A stretch of 64,000 nucleotides of DNA, taken from the NCBI GenBank assembly GCA_964510955.1, contig CAZEDW010000012.1, positions 28,407-92,406 of the forward strand, read 5' to 3'. Numbering within the stretch: the first letter of the stretch is position 1; each line of letters begins with the position of its first letter. The translations under genes were made by a program, and so were the position numbers. The DNA is from JAFLCM01 sp964510955. Lineage in GTDB: Bacteria > Planctomycetota > Phycisphaerae > Phycisphaerales > UBA1924. The notes beneath the pieces were generated by a model. That model was not told where the DNA came from. It saw only the letters and a program-made list of their open reading frames with translations, and did not search any database. Below, piece by piece: positions 46,704 through 54,566 of this stretch.

Positions 46704-48623
46704 ATGAGACCATGTGTCGTCAGCGTGATGCTGGGCGTGCTCGCGATGCTCGCGTTTCTCGCTTCAATGGCGCGGGGCGCGGAGCCCCCGCCGCCGGCAA
46801 CTGGCCCCAAGCCCGACCCCTGGGTCAACCTGACAACGCACCCGGAAGACCCCGCGTCCGTCGGCGTCGGACGCCTGGTGGCGGACGTGGAGTTCAAGAC
46901 GTTCGACGGTTCGTCGCACCGGATCTCGGAGCTGCTCAAGGATTCCAAGGCCCTGGTCCTGTGCGCCCACTCGGTGGCGTGCCCCTTGTGCATGCGTTAC
47001 GCGCCGCGCCAGCGCGCCATCGCCGACGAGTTCACTCCCCGCGGCGTCACGTTCGTCATGTTCAACATCGAGGGCGCCGACAGCGAGACGGACATGAAGG
47101 CCAGCACGCGCCAGCTCCGATGGAAGCACGCCTATACCAGCGACCGCGACCAGGCCCTGCGGCGTGAGCTGTTGCCGCGAACGACCACCGAGGTCTACGT
47201 GCTGGACGCCGCACGCACGCTGGTCTACCGCGGCGCCGTGGACGACCAGTTCGGCGTCGGCACCGCCAAGGACGCCCCGGAGCACGAGTACCTCCGCGCC
47301 GCGCTGGAGGCCGTGCTCAACGCCCGCCCCGTGGAGACCCGCGCCGTGTGGTCGCCGGGGTGCGGCGTGGACCCTCCCAAGGCGCTCGATGCGCCGGGGC
47401 CGAACGACCCCCAGCCTCAGCCGGAACGCCCGCTCGTCACCTACTACAACCAGGTTGCCCGCATCCTGAACGACCGGTGCGTCGAGTGTCACCGCTACGG
47501 CGGGCTGGCGCCCTTCCATCTCACGGGCTACGGCGCGGTCAGCTCGCGGGCGCCCATGATCCTGAACACCATCGAGACCGGCCTGATGCCGCCGTGGGGC
47601 GTCAAGCCGCCCGCGCCGGGGGCGGTGAGCCCGTGGAAGCACGACCTCGCGTTGCCAGACAGAGACCGCGAGATTCTCACGGAATGGCTGAGTCGGAAGG
47701 ATCACCCCGCGGGCGATCCGAAGGAGGCGCCGCTGCCGGGGACGTATCTGAACGGCTGGACGCTCGGGGCGCCGGACCTCTTGATGCTTTCACCGGACGT
47801 CGAAGTGCCACCCGATGGGCCGATGGTGCTGGGCAGCGTGGTGATGCTGACGAGGCTGGAGCGCGACGCGTGGGTGAAGTCCGTGGAGGTGCTGCCGCGG
47901 ACGCGCAAGGCGGTGCACCACACGATGCTGTACCTGCTCCCGCCGCCGCCCCTGGGGCGGGCCGCGCTGGCCGAGCCGGGCGAGCCCGCGACGGACCTGA
48001 TCGGCACGTTCGGGCCGGCGTTCAGCGCCGTCAGCTTCCCGGAGAACGCGGGGTTGTTCGTCCCCGCCGGCTCGGCGATCCTGGCCAAGGTCTACAGCCG
48101 CCCGTTCGGCGACCTGATGAAAGAGAACATCCGCGTGAGCTTCCGGTTCCACAAGGACCCGCCGCCGATGGAGATTCGGATGACCGCGGTGCAGATCAAG
48201 GACATCCGCATCCCATCGAACACTCCATCGTTCAGCGCCTCAGCAGAGCTGACGCTTGACCAGGACCTGACCGTGACCGCGCTGATCCCCGCCCTGCGCT
48301 CGCACGCCAAGCAGGCGCGGTTCGAGGCGACGGCTCCTTCTCCGGAGGGCGCCGTGGCCGACGCCGACGCGCCCGGCGTGAGCGAGCTGCTCAACGTCTG
48401 GCGGTACGACTACCGCTGGCGCACCCGCTACGCGCTGCGCGAGCCGATGGTGCTCAAGAAAGGCACGAAGCTCACGTTCGCGTGTGACTTCGACAACAGC
48501 GCCAACAACCCCAACAACTCGAACCCGGCTCACGAGGTGCGCTGGGGCTGGGATCCTTCGGACGAGATGCCGATGGGGTATGTGGAGTATGTGGTGGCGA
48601 GAGAGGGCGCCAAGGGGCCCTGA
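46704..48623 (+). CDS. Redoxin, cytochrome c and copper-monooxygenase-like fusion, exported
   Basis: 639 residues. ATG 46704 starts a signal peptide (VSVMLGVLAMLAFLASMARG). Residues about 50-220 form a thioredoxin/redoxin domain with CPLC (about 93). A single heme site follows, NDRCVECHRYGGLAPF (about 258), in a pattern typical of planctomycete cytochromes. Residues about 340-630 resemble the Cu type II ascorbate-dependent monooxygenase fold, with RKAVHHTMLYLLP carrying a His pair (about 404). Many planctomycetes carry this fusion; the substrate is unknown. TACGCT lies 6 bases before the ATG, so a leaderless transcript is possible. A heptamer array starts right at the stop codon. Confidence 0.86.
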   Translation: MRPCVVSVMLGVLAMLAFLASMARGAEPPPPATGPKPDPWVNLTTHPEDPASVGVGRLVADVEFKTFDGSSHRISELLKDSKALVLCAHSVACPLCMRYAPRQRAIADEFTPRGVTFVMFNIEGADSETDMKASTRQLRWKHAYTSDRDQALRRELLPRTTTEVYVLDAARTLVYRGAVDDQFGVGTAKDAPEHEYLRAALEAVLNARPVETRAVWSPGCGVDPPKALDAPGPNDPQPQPERPLVTYYNQVARILNDRCVECHRYGGLAPFHLTGYGAVSSRAPMILNTIETGLMPPWGVKPPAPGAVSPWKHDLALPDRDREILTEWLSRKDHPAGDPKEAPLPGTYLNGWTLGAPDLLMLSPDVEVPPDGPMVLGSVVMLTRLERDAWVKSVEVLPRTRKAVHHTMLYLLPPPPLGRAALAEPGEPATDLIGTFGPAFSAVSFPENAGLFVPAGSAILAKVYSRPFGDLMKENIRVSFRFHKDPPPMEIRMTAVQIKDIRIPSNTPSFSASAELTLDQDLTVTALIPALRSHAKQARFEATAPSPEGAVADADAPGVSELLNVWRYDYRWRTRYALREPMVLKKGTKLTFACDFDNSANNPNNSNPAHEVRWGWDPSDEMPMGYVEYVVAREGAKGP

Positions 48624-48686
48624 GATGCCGGATGCCGGATGTTGGATGTTGGATGTTGGATGTTGGATTTTGGATGTCGGAGGTCG
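48624..48686. repeat. Tandem heptamer array (GATGTTG), left arm
   Basis: Nine heptamers without gaps: GATGCCG twice, GATGTTG four times, GATTTTG, GATGTCG and GAGGTCG. It begins right after the TGA of the redoxin-cytochrome gene. The array at 48708-48742 carries complementary units. Confidence 0.92.
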
Positions 48687-48707
48687 AAGCGCGGAGAAAC
48701 TGCGTAC

Positions 48708-48742
48708 CGAACATCCGACATTTCACATCCCACATCCGCCAT
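48708..48742. repeat. Tandem heptamer array (complement type), right arm
   Basis: Five heptamers: CGAACAT, CCGACAT, TTCACAT, CCCACAT and CCGCCAT, inverted relative to 48624-48686. The pair forms an imperfect hairpin and ends 5 bases from the convergent YcfL-like stop, so it may stop transcription both ways. Confidence 0.88.
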
Positions 48743-48747
48743 CGACC

Positions 48748-49173
48748 CTAGCGGTTCGCCCAGCGGATCTCGATCTTCCAGTCCTGGGCCTTCTTGTCCA
48801 GAGCGTTGGCCTGCAGGCGCTTCTGCTCCTTGGGCTCGAGCACGACCTCGCGCCAGCTCATGGCGGGCTTGACCTCAAAGCCGTCCTTGTCGTACCAGAC
48901 GAATCGGTAATCGAGGATGTAGCGCTCGTCGCCAATGCTGCGCGTCGGCACCGCGACGGTGAGGATGTCGTCGGGGCGGGCCGTGATCGGGGCATCGAAC
49001 ACGACGCTCCGCATCAGGTCGGGGCTGCTGAACACGATGCGCGGGTTGTTGTCGGGCGCGGCAACGGGGTCGGCCCGACCGGCGTAGGGGTGCGGGTCGC
49101 TCTTGCAGGCGCCGAAGAGGGCGAACGGGACGGTCGCGGCGACGATGAGGGCGGTTTGTTGCAGGTGTTTCAT
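48748..49173 (-). CDS. YcfL-like (DUF1425) lipoprotein
   Basis: 141 residues. ATG 49173 starts a lipoprotein signal (LIVAATVPFALFGAC) with lipobox FGAC. The mature domain has NNPRIVFSSPDLMRSVVFDA, ILDYRFVWYDKDGFEVKPA and VVLEPKEQKRLQANA, matching the YcfL/DUF1425 pattern of a small beta-sandwich outer-membrane lipoprotein. In proteobacteria ycfL sits beside lpoB, which activates penicillin-binding protein PBP1B; here LpoB-like genes also lie just upstream on the same strand. It is the last gene of the cluster. Confidence 0.78.
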   Translation of the reverse strand: MKHLQQTALIVAATVPFALFGACKSDPHPYAGRADPVAAPDNNPRIVFSSPDLMRSVVFDAPITARPDDILTVAVPTRSIGDERYILDYRFVWYDKDGFEVKPAMSWREVVLEPKEQKRLQANALDKKAQDWKIEIRWANR

Positions 49174-49258
49174 GGGTGGTTTCCGGGTGTGAGTTCGGGG
49201 CTTGGATGTTCGGCTCACCGGCGGGCGCGCCGGCACGGCGGCCATGGTGCTTGAGGTG

Positions 49259-50614
49259 CTAGTTCGTGTGATCCCACGCGGCGCGGGCCTCGTCGTCGGC
49301 GTCTCGGCGGAGGTCTCGCTCGGCGTAGCCCCACGACGTGACGGGCCACGGCGGCACGAGCGCGCCGGGCAGCATGCGGACGTAGACGACGCTCGGCCCT
49401 TTCGGGCCGTTCTCGCCGGGACGGCACATCGGGATGATCGCCGGCGGGCCGGGGGCGCCCGAGACGGTCGCGTCGGCCCCGCCCGGCGGCAGCTCGAGGG
49501 CGGCGATGAACACCTCGCTGGGGAGCAGTTCGTTGTGCCGGGTGTCCGCCGAGGCGAGCAGCTTGAGCAGGACGCCGGAGGCGGCCGCGGCGACGCCGGC
49601 GAGCTGGACCTCCTTGCGGTTGCTGACCGCGGCGGTCCCGATGCCGCCGACCACCAGCGCGGTGCCCAGCCCGCTCTTGAATTTTCGGGCGTTTTCGAGG
49701 TTGTTCCAGCGGTAGTCGGCGCTCATGGCGTTGACGTCGGCGGCCGGGGTGACGCGGCGCATGCCCATGCCGGGCGCCGTGACATCGAGACCCATGATCG
49801 GGCGGTCGCGCGGCTCCCAGCGGGTCTCGGAGTTGTCTTCGCCATAAGCGATCTTGCGCGGGCCGCGCCCGTAGTCGATGACAACGAGGCAGTTCATGCG
49901 TCCGGCGCGGACGGTCTCGACGATGGGCCGCAGGCCGGCGTTGAGCGACGCCGCGCGGTCGAGGGCCTCGTCGCCCTCGCCGATCACGCGGTCGGCGATG
50001 CCCTCCAGCAGGTAGCCCAGGGCGAAGTTGGTTTCGACCAGCTTCACGCCCTCCCTGGTGAAGCGGTCCTTCGAGCCGGGGTCGGCGCCCTGAAAGTCCG
50101 CGAGCCGGCGCACGCTGGCGCGGGCGCAGACGCGGACGTTTTCCCAGTCACCCTTGAGCGCGTTGGCCCACGCCAGCTCGGTGTAGACCAGGGCCTGCTC
50201 GAACGGCTCGCCCTTGTAGACCCTGACACCCTCGTGGAGCACGGTGGCGGCGAAGATGCGGGACTCGTCGTTGACGGAGCCGGATTCGAGGAGCTTGTAC
50301 GCGGTCCCCAGCGCGCGGACGCTGGTGTCCACGTCGCCGGCCGCGAGCGCTGCCATGCCGAGGCGGGCGCTCGCGAGGAGGGAGTTTTCATTGAAGGGCC
50401 GGGCCTCGGCCGCGGGGGCGAAGGCGGCGGCGGCACCGGCGAAGTCGGCGCGGGCGAAGTCACGGAGACCGGCCTGCGTGGCGCTATCGGCGGCGCAGCC
50501 GGTGAGGAGCATGGCCACCGTCCAGCCGAGCCCCGTGCGCAAGCACGGCGGCAAGCACGCGCGGCGGGCTGTCGCGTGGCATGAGGTCGGATTGGCGCGG
50601 GGGCCGGGGGGCAT
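49259..50614 (-). CDS. COG3014-like lipoprotein
   Basis: 451 residues from ATG 50614; TTG 50686 in the same frame would overlap the preceding stop and is an alternative. A lipobox is seen at MLLTGC (about 40), so the signal peptide has a long N-region unless the start is further in. The body has TPR-like helices (FAAAEARP-type repeats, LVYTELAWANALKGDWENVR), then RMNCLVVIDYGRGPRKIAYG and a glycine-rich hydrophobic segment (GLGTALVVGGIGTAAV). This is the pattern of COG3014 proteins, which are found next to YcfL and LpoB in many bacteria. The exact role is not established; a part in cell-envelope synthesis is inferred from the neighbours. Confidence 0.75.
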   Translation of the reverse strand: MPPGPRANPTSCHATARRACLPPCLRTGLGWTVAMLLTGCAADSATQAGLRDFARADFAGAAAAFAPAAEARPFNENSLLASARLGMAALAAGDVDTSVRALGTAYKLLESGSVNDESRIFAATVLHEGVRVYKGEPFEQALVYTELAWANALKGDWENVRVCARASVRRLADFQGADPGSKDRFTREGVKLVETNFALGYLLEGIADRVIGEGDEALDRAASLNAGLRPIVETVRAGRMNCLVVIDYGRGPRKIAYGEDNSETRWEPRDRPIMGLDVTAPGMGMRRVTPAADVNAMSADYRWNNLENARKFKSGLGTALVVGGIGTAAVSNRKEVQLAGVAAAASGVLLKLLASADTRHNELLPSEVFIAALELPPGGADATVSGAPGPPAIIPMCRPGENGPKGPSVVYVRMLPGALVPPWPVTSWGYAERDLRRDADDEARAAWDHTN

Positions 50615-50678
50615 CGGGGTCGGGTGGCGACCTGGCGTTCCTTTCCTCGTGCCGCGCACGAGGCTCGGACAGGCTGAC

Positions 50679-51272
50679 CTAATCAAACTCGTTGCGCTTG
50701 ACGGCGTACTTCACCTCGTAAGCGTTTTCCCACACGATGGCCCCGTCGTTCAGGTCGAGAAGCTGGAAAGCGCACAGGTAATGGTCGCTGCGGGAGAGGA
50801 GCGCCGAGCGGGTGTCGGAACGGAACTCGGCCCGCAAGGCATGGGTGGGGCGCAGGCGGGCCTGGTCTTCGCTGTAGTCGCCGCCGGCGGCGTATCGCTT
50901 CCACTGTTCGGCGGGCAGGACAAAGGCGATGTTGCGCTCGCGGGCGACGAACGAGCGGGACAGCTCGGCCCGGAAGCGCGCCATCGTGCCCCACTTTTCC
51001 TGGTCGTCCAACAGATGCTCGGTTCGGTTGGACACCTTGTCCATGGTGAAGACCCACCTGGGGCTGGACGCGGCGCGGGAGGCGATCACGGGGGAAGCCG
51101 CGAGACTCTGGGCCATCTGGTCGGTCATGCTCACGATGTCCTTGATCGTGAGCATGGTGGTGTTGACGCGGGGGGCCGCGCAACCACCGATGAACGGCGC
51201 GGCGGCGAGCGAAGCCGCGGCGGTGGCGGCGAAGCGAAAAGTGAAAAGCGATAAGCGAAAATCAGAGGCCAT
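50679..51272 (-). CDS. LpoB-like lipoprotein, repeat-encoded signal peptide N-region
   Basis: 197 residues from ATG 51272. The signal peptide begins MASDFRLSLFTFRFAATAAA, where residues 4-14 are encoded by a GCGAAAA heptamer array (51234-51261), and ends at lipobox IGGC. The mature part shows LTIKDIVSMTDQMAQSLAAS, TMDKVSNRTEHLLDD, RNIAFVLPAEQW, ALRAEFRSDTRSALLSRSDH and YLCAFQLLDLNDGAIVWENA. That is the pattern of LpoB (COG3417), an outer-membrane activator of peptidoglycan synthase PBP1B. It is similar in length and layout to its upstream paralogue at 51425. Confidence 0.78.
   Translation of the reverse strand: MASDFRLSLFTFRFAATAAASLAAAPFIGGCAAPRVNTTMLTIKDIVSMTDQMAQSLAASPVIASRAASSPRWVFTMDKVSNRTEHLLDDQEKWGTMARFRAELSRSFVARERNIAFVLPAEQWKRYAAGGDYSEDQARLRPTHALRAEFRSDTRSALLSRSDHYLCAFQLLDLNDGAIVWENAYEVKYAVKRNEFD
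51234..51261. repeat. Tandem heptamer array (GCGAAAA) in a signal-peptide coding region
   Basis: Units GCGAAAA, GTGAAAA, GCGATAA and GCGAAAA. It lies inside the coding sequence of the LpoB-like gene just after its start and is read in frame as part of the signal peptide. Confidence 0.85.
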
Positions 51273-51336
51273 GTTCGTCACGGACCGCCGTCTCCATTCC
51301 CCTCCGAGCCATTCAACCCGGTCCCGATTCATCGAT

Positions 51337-51364
51337 CACACAGCACAGAGCACCAAGCACTAAT
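51337..51364. repeat. Tandem heptamer array (CACAGAG type)
   Basis: Units CACACAG, CACAGAG, CACCAAG and CACTAAT. It lies between the two LpoB-like genes and does not match the other arrays in sequence, only in period. Confidence 0.8.
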
Positions 51365-51424
51365 GAAATCCACCCAATCCCCCCTCTGATGCCTCTCTGC
51401 TCGCTCCGGGCCCTCGGAGTTCGA

Positions 51425-52006
51425 TCACGAGCCGAACTTGGCCTCGTAGCTGCCCTCGTAGACGATCTCGCCGTCGTGCAGGTCAACGATCTGGAAGGTG
51501 AGGAGGAAATAGTTGGAGCCGACGTTGGGCATGTCGTAGAAGTCGCCACGGAGAGCGAAGGCGGCCTTGCTCTTGTAGCCGCCGGCGGAGCCCGGTGGCG
51601 GTTCGAGTCCCTCGCTCTGTCGGATGGCCTCGACGGTGGCGCGGCGCTCGACGAAGCCGAGGTTGTAGCGGGCGCCGCTCTCATTGAGCTTGGTGCGGAT
51701 GCGGGCCAGGTAGATGTCGAAGTTGCGGCTCGGGAGGCTTGTCTTGTTGGCGATGCGGTCCATCACGATCTGGATGCGGTAGGGCTGGCCCTGGAACTCG
51801 GGCTTGGCCGCGATCTGCTGCACGATGTCGTCGGTCGAGCTGACGAGGTCCTTGCTGGCGAGGTCCACCTCGTTGGACCGGCGCTTGGCCGGGTCGGCGG
51901 TGGTGGTTCGCCCGAGGTTCGGGGCGGGGCGGTTTTCCTGGCAGGCTCCGAGGGCGAAGGCGAGTGAAACGGCGGCGGCCAGACCGGCGAGCGGACGGCG
52001 GATCAT
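51425..52006 (-). CDS. LpoB-like lipoprotein, second paralogue
   Basis: 193 residues. ATG 52006 follows GGAG. Signal peptide LAGLAAAVSLAFALGAC with lipobox LGAC. The mature part has DLASKDLVSSTDDIVQQIAA, YRIQIVMDRIANKTSLPSRN, FDIYLARIRTKLNESGARYN, LGFVERRATVEAIRQSEGL, FALRGDFYDMPNVGSNYFLL and IVDLHDGEIVYEGSYEAKF, which fits the LpoB/COG3417 fold. It is the first gene of the four-lipoprotein cluster, divergent from the flagellin gene. Two LpoB-like paralogues in one cluster suggest two synthase partners or a heteromer. Confidence 0.82.
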   Translation of the reverse strand: MIRRPLAGLAAAVSLAFALGACQENRPAPNLGRTTTADPAKRRSNEVDLASKDLVSSTDDIVQQIAAKPEFQGQPYRIQIVMDRIANKTSLPSRNFDIYLARIRTKLNESGARYNLGFVERRATVEAIRQSEGLEPPPGSAGGYKSKAAFALRGDFYDMPNVGSNYFLLTFQIVDLHDGEIVYEGSYEAKFGS

Positions 52007-52212
52007 GGGGTTGCTCCAAGGGGGCGCTACCGCCGGGGCTTTGGCCCGGTCGGTTGGCGTGTGCAAACTTTACCGGGGTGAGACGCGTGGCGGTGCCGGC
52101 GTGTCCCGGGCAGCGAGTGGGAGGGACAGGTTGGGAAGAGGCCCGACGGGTCTGATGAGACGTCTGTGTCCCATCCGCGGGGCCGCCCACAAGGTCCGCA
52201 TGTTATGGGCCG

Positions 52213-53103
52213 ATGGGCGCTCCGGCCATGGGTGCGACCATTTCAAACTTGAACTCGCTGATGGCGCTGCGCCAGTACCGCGAGAACACGCGGGCCATGA
52301 CCAAGTCGATGGAGCGGTTGGCCACGGGCAAGCGGATCAACCGGGCGTCGGACGATCCCGCGGGGCTGATCGCGGGGACCCACCTGACCGCTGAAGCGAC
52401 GGGCATCCGCAAGGAGATGGACCGGCTGGAGAAGGAATCGCTCACGCTCAGCGCCAAGGAGGGTGCGCTCTCGGTGGTGAGCGACCTGTTCATCCAGCTC
52501 GATGCGCTGGTGGTGCAGGCGGCCAACAAGGGGGCGACGACGAGCGAGGAGCGCGACGCCCTGCAGACGCAGGCCGACGGCGTGCTCGATGCGCTGCGCC
52601 ACATCCACGACACGACGCGGTTCAACGGCGAGCTGGTCTTCGGGACCGGCAACGCGGACGATTGGGCGACGGTGACGGTCGAGTCTCGGCCGGAGAGCGA
52701 CGGCCCGCCCGGCGCCGAGCCCGCGGGGCCTCAACTGGTTACCCTCAACCTCCGCGATCTTCGGCGCGGCGGCAGGCTGAACCTGATCGACGGCGACCTT
52801 GAGTCGGCCCAGCAGCTCACCGGCGGCGGGGTGAAATCAAACGCGACCGAGCGGGGTGCGATCGGGGCGCTGCAGAAGAACTACTACCAGTCGCAGATGA
52901 ACTCGCTGTCGCGCGAGCTGGAGAGCGTCGAGGGGGCAAGGTCGAAGATCATGGACACGGACTATGCCAAGGAAGTGACCGAGATGGTGCGGTCGCAGGT
53001 GCTGGCCGAGGTGTCGATCCAAGTGCTGAAAGTCGCCAGCGAGACGGCGGCGAGCACGGTGCTGGGGCTGATCGGGCCGGCCGGAGGGGGCGGGTTGTCA
53101 TGA
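52213..53103 (+). CDS. Short flagellin
   Basis: 296 residues from ATG 52213 (ATG 52228, MGATISNLNS, is equally plausible; no clear Shine-Dalgarno). The N-terminal D0/D1 helices are classical: ATISNLNSLMALRQYRENTR, LATGKRINRASDDPAGLIAG and SLTLSAKEGALSVVSDLF. The C-terminal D1/D0 follows: SQMNSLSRELESVEGARSKI, DTDYAKEVTEMVRSQVLAEV. The variable middle domain is nearly absent (about 60 residues), giving a minimal filament protein. The extreme C-terminus (GPAGGGGLS) differs from the usual LLR ending. No other flagellar gene is nearby, though an epimerase that could serve glycosylation follows after a hairpin. Confidence 0.9.
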   Translation: MGAPAMGATISNLNSLMALRQYRENTRAMTKSMERLATGKRINRASDDPAGLIAGTHLTAEATGIRKEMDRLEKESLTLSAKEGALSVVSDLFIQLDALVVQAANKGATTSEERDALQTQADGVLDALRHIHDTTRFNGELVFGTGNADDWATVTVESRPESDGPPGAEPAGPQLVTLNLRDLRRGGRLNLIDGDLESAQQLTGGGVKSNATERGAIGALQKNYYQSQMNSLSRELESVEGARSKIMDTDYAKEVTEMVRSQVLAEVSIQVLKVASETAASTVLGLIGPAGGGGLS

Positions 53104-53140
53104 CACCGCAGGGGGCGGTGGCGGGCGGGATGGTCCCCAA

Positions 53141-53159
53141 GTCGGCTCGGAGAGCCGAC
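53141..53159. repeat. Palindromic repeat after flagellin (REP-like)
   Basis: GTCGGCTC, loop GGA, GAGCCGAC: perfect 8-bp stem, 38 bases after the flagellin stop. Followed by GTACC, not by a T-run, so it looks like a repetitive extragenic palindrome rather than an intrinsic terminator. Confidence 0.6.
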
Positions 53160-53180
53160 GTACCAGGAGCCAAATCGCGT

Positions 53181-53211
53181 TTGGCAATTCCCTGCCCGGA
53201 CCAGTTAGAAT
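53181..53211 (+). promoter_or_regulatory. Candidate promoter overlapping the epimerase start
   Basis: TTGGCA (53181-53186) and TAGAAT (53206-53211) are close to consensus but 19 bases apart, longer than usual. The -10 overlaps the ATG at 53210. If used, the transcript would begin near the GTG at 53219, giving a leaderless message. Confidence 0.3.
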
Positions 53212-54247
53212 GCGGCGCGTGCTGTTCCCTGCCGACAAAGCCGAGGCGTTCAGGCGTGCTCTGAAGGGGCGGGCCGTTTGCGTCACCGGGGGCGCCGGGT
53301 TCATCGGGGGGCACCTGTCCCGGGCGCTGCTCGAGCTGGGCGCGAGCGTCACCATCATCGATGACCTCTCGAACTCCGACGCCGGGAATGTGGCGGAGCT
53401 CGTCGACCTGTTCCCGGGGCGGTGCCGGTTTGTGTACGCGTCCATCCTCGACCCGCGCGGGCTGCGCGACGCGGTGGTCGGGACCGAGGTGGTATTCCAC
53501 CTGGCGGCCATGGGGAGCGTGCCGCGGTCGATCAGCGAGCCGGAACGGACCATGCAGGTCAACCTGACGGGGACGCTGCGGGTGGCCGAGGTGTGCCGCG
53601 AGGCGGGGGTGCGCCGGTGGGTGTATTCGGCGAGCAGCAGCGCGTACGGGGACGACCCGGCGGGCGGGCGGGCGCCCAGGGTGGAGAGCCAGTTGCCCCG
53701 GCCGATGTCGCCGTACGCCGTCAGCAAGCTGGCGGCGGAGTACGTGGTGCGGGCGTGGGCGGTGTGCTACGGGCTGCCGGGGATCAGCCTGCGGTATTTC
53801 AACATCTTCGGCCCGCGCCAGCCGGCGGACAGCCAGTACAGCGCGGTGATCCCGGTGTTCATCAAGCGGCTGAGCGAGGGGCGGGCGCCGATCGTGTATG
53901 GCGACGGGTTGCAGACGCGGGACTTCACGCCCGTGGAGAACGTGGTGTACGCGAACCTTCTGGCGGCCTGCGCCGTGCGCGACCCGCGCGGCGAAGTGGT
54001 GAACATCGGGCTGGGGCGCCGGACGACGATCCTGGAGCTGCTGAACCATCTCACTCGTCTGACCGACCGTGCCGGCGTTCAGCCGAAGTTCGAACCGGAG
54101 CGCGCCGGCGACATCCCGCACTCGCAGGCGGACATCGCCCGGGCGAAGGAAGTGCTGGGCTACGAGCCGATCCGCACGCTCGAAGAGGGGCTGGCGGAGA
54201 CGGCGGAGTGGTTCCAGAAGGGGAGTACCAGCGCTGTCGAGGCGTGA
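53210..54247 (+). CDS. NAD-dependent sugar-nucleotide epimerase/dehydratase
   Basis: 345 residues (342 if the GTG at 53219 is used), extended SDR of the UDP-hexose 4-epimerase group, close to WbpP/Gne-type UDP-GlcNAc C4-epimerases. Motifs: VTGGAGFIGGHLSRALLELG, DDLSNSDAGN, FHLAAMGSVPRSISEP, SASSSAYGD, the active Tyr-x3-Lys in SPYAVSKLAAEYV, RYFNIFGPRQ and DGLQTRDFTPVENV. The product would feed polysaccharide or glycoprotein synthesis. No glycosyltransferase operon is adjacent. It follows the flagellin gene, so flagellin glycosylation is possible but speculative. Confidence 0.93.
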   Translation: MRRVLFPADKAEAFRRALKGRAVCVTGGAGFIGGHLSRALLELGASVTIIDDLSNSDAGNVAELVDLFPGRCRFVYASILDPRGLRDAVVGTEVVFHLAAMGSVPRSISEPERTMQVNLTGTLRVAEVCREAGVRRWVYSASSSAYGDDPAGGRAPRVESQLPRPMSPYAVSKLAAEYVVRAWAVCYGLPGISLRYFNIFGPRQPADSQYSAVIPVFIKRLSEGRAPIVYGDGLQTRDFTPVENVVYANLLAACAVRDPRGEVVNIGLGRRTTILELLNHLTRLTDRAGVQPKFEPERAGDIPHSQADIARAKEVLGYEPIRTLEEGLAETAEWFQKGSTSAVEA

Positions 54248-54281
54248 TCCGGGCTCATCGCGTCGCGCGTCGGAAACTGGC

Positions 54282-54305
54282 CACGGATCAGTCGGATGGG
54301 CACGG
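54282..54305. repeat. Direct repeat, copy 1, downstream side of the DASS transporter gene
   Basis: A 24-base element CACGGAT-N4-CGGATGGGCACGG matching 21 of 24 positions with 56207-56230, in the same orientation. The two copies flank the transporter gene at 54549-56126. Confidence 0.55.
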
Positions 54306-54509
54306 CCTGTGATGCGTTTGGGGCCGTCCGACACACCGAAGGCGTGAGAATTGATGGCCGTGGGCGGCGCTCGCAGACTCGCTCTGCCCACGGCATCACA
54401 CTTTGGGGCCTTCGGCCCGCAAGATGCCAGGTCGCACGATGTCAAGGGTGGGCAAGGGTCGGCGGTACGGGCACGCCGGGGTGATCCTTGGAGGGCGGAA
54501 CGCCGCAGC

Positions 54510-54566
54510 TTGAGCGACTTCGCTGGTTGAGCTACTTCGCTGATTGAGCTACTTCGCTTGTTGACC
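54510..54566. repeat. 17-bp tandem repeat overlapping the DASS transporter stop
   Basis: Three copies of a 17-base unit (TTGAGCTACTTCGCTGA type; 54510-54526, 54527-54543, 54544-54560) plus a partial fourth. On the minus strand each of the last two copies carries GAAGTAG, the codon pair that ends the transporter gene. Confidence 0.85.

Noticed and set aside
48624..48742. CRISPR-like repeat array
   Set aside because: Units are 7 bases without unique spacers, so it is a tandem repeat, not CRISPR.
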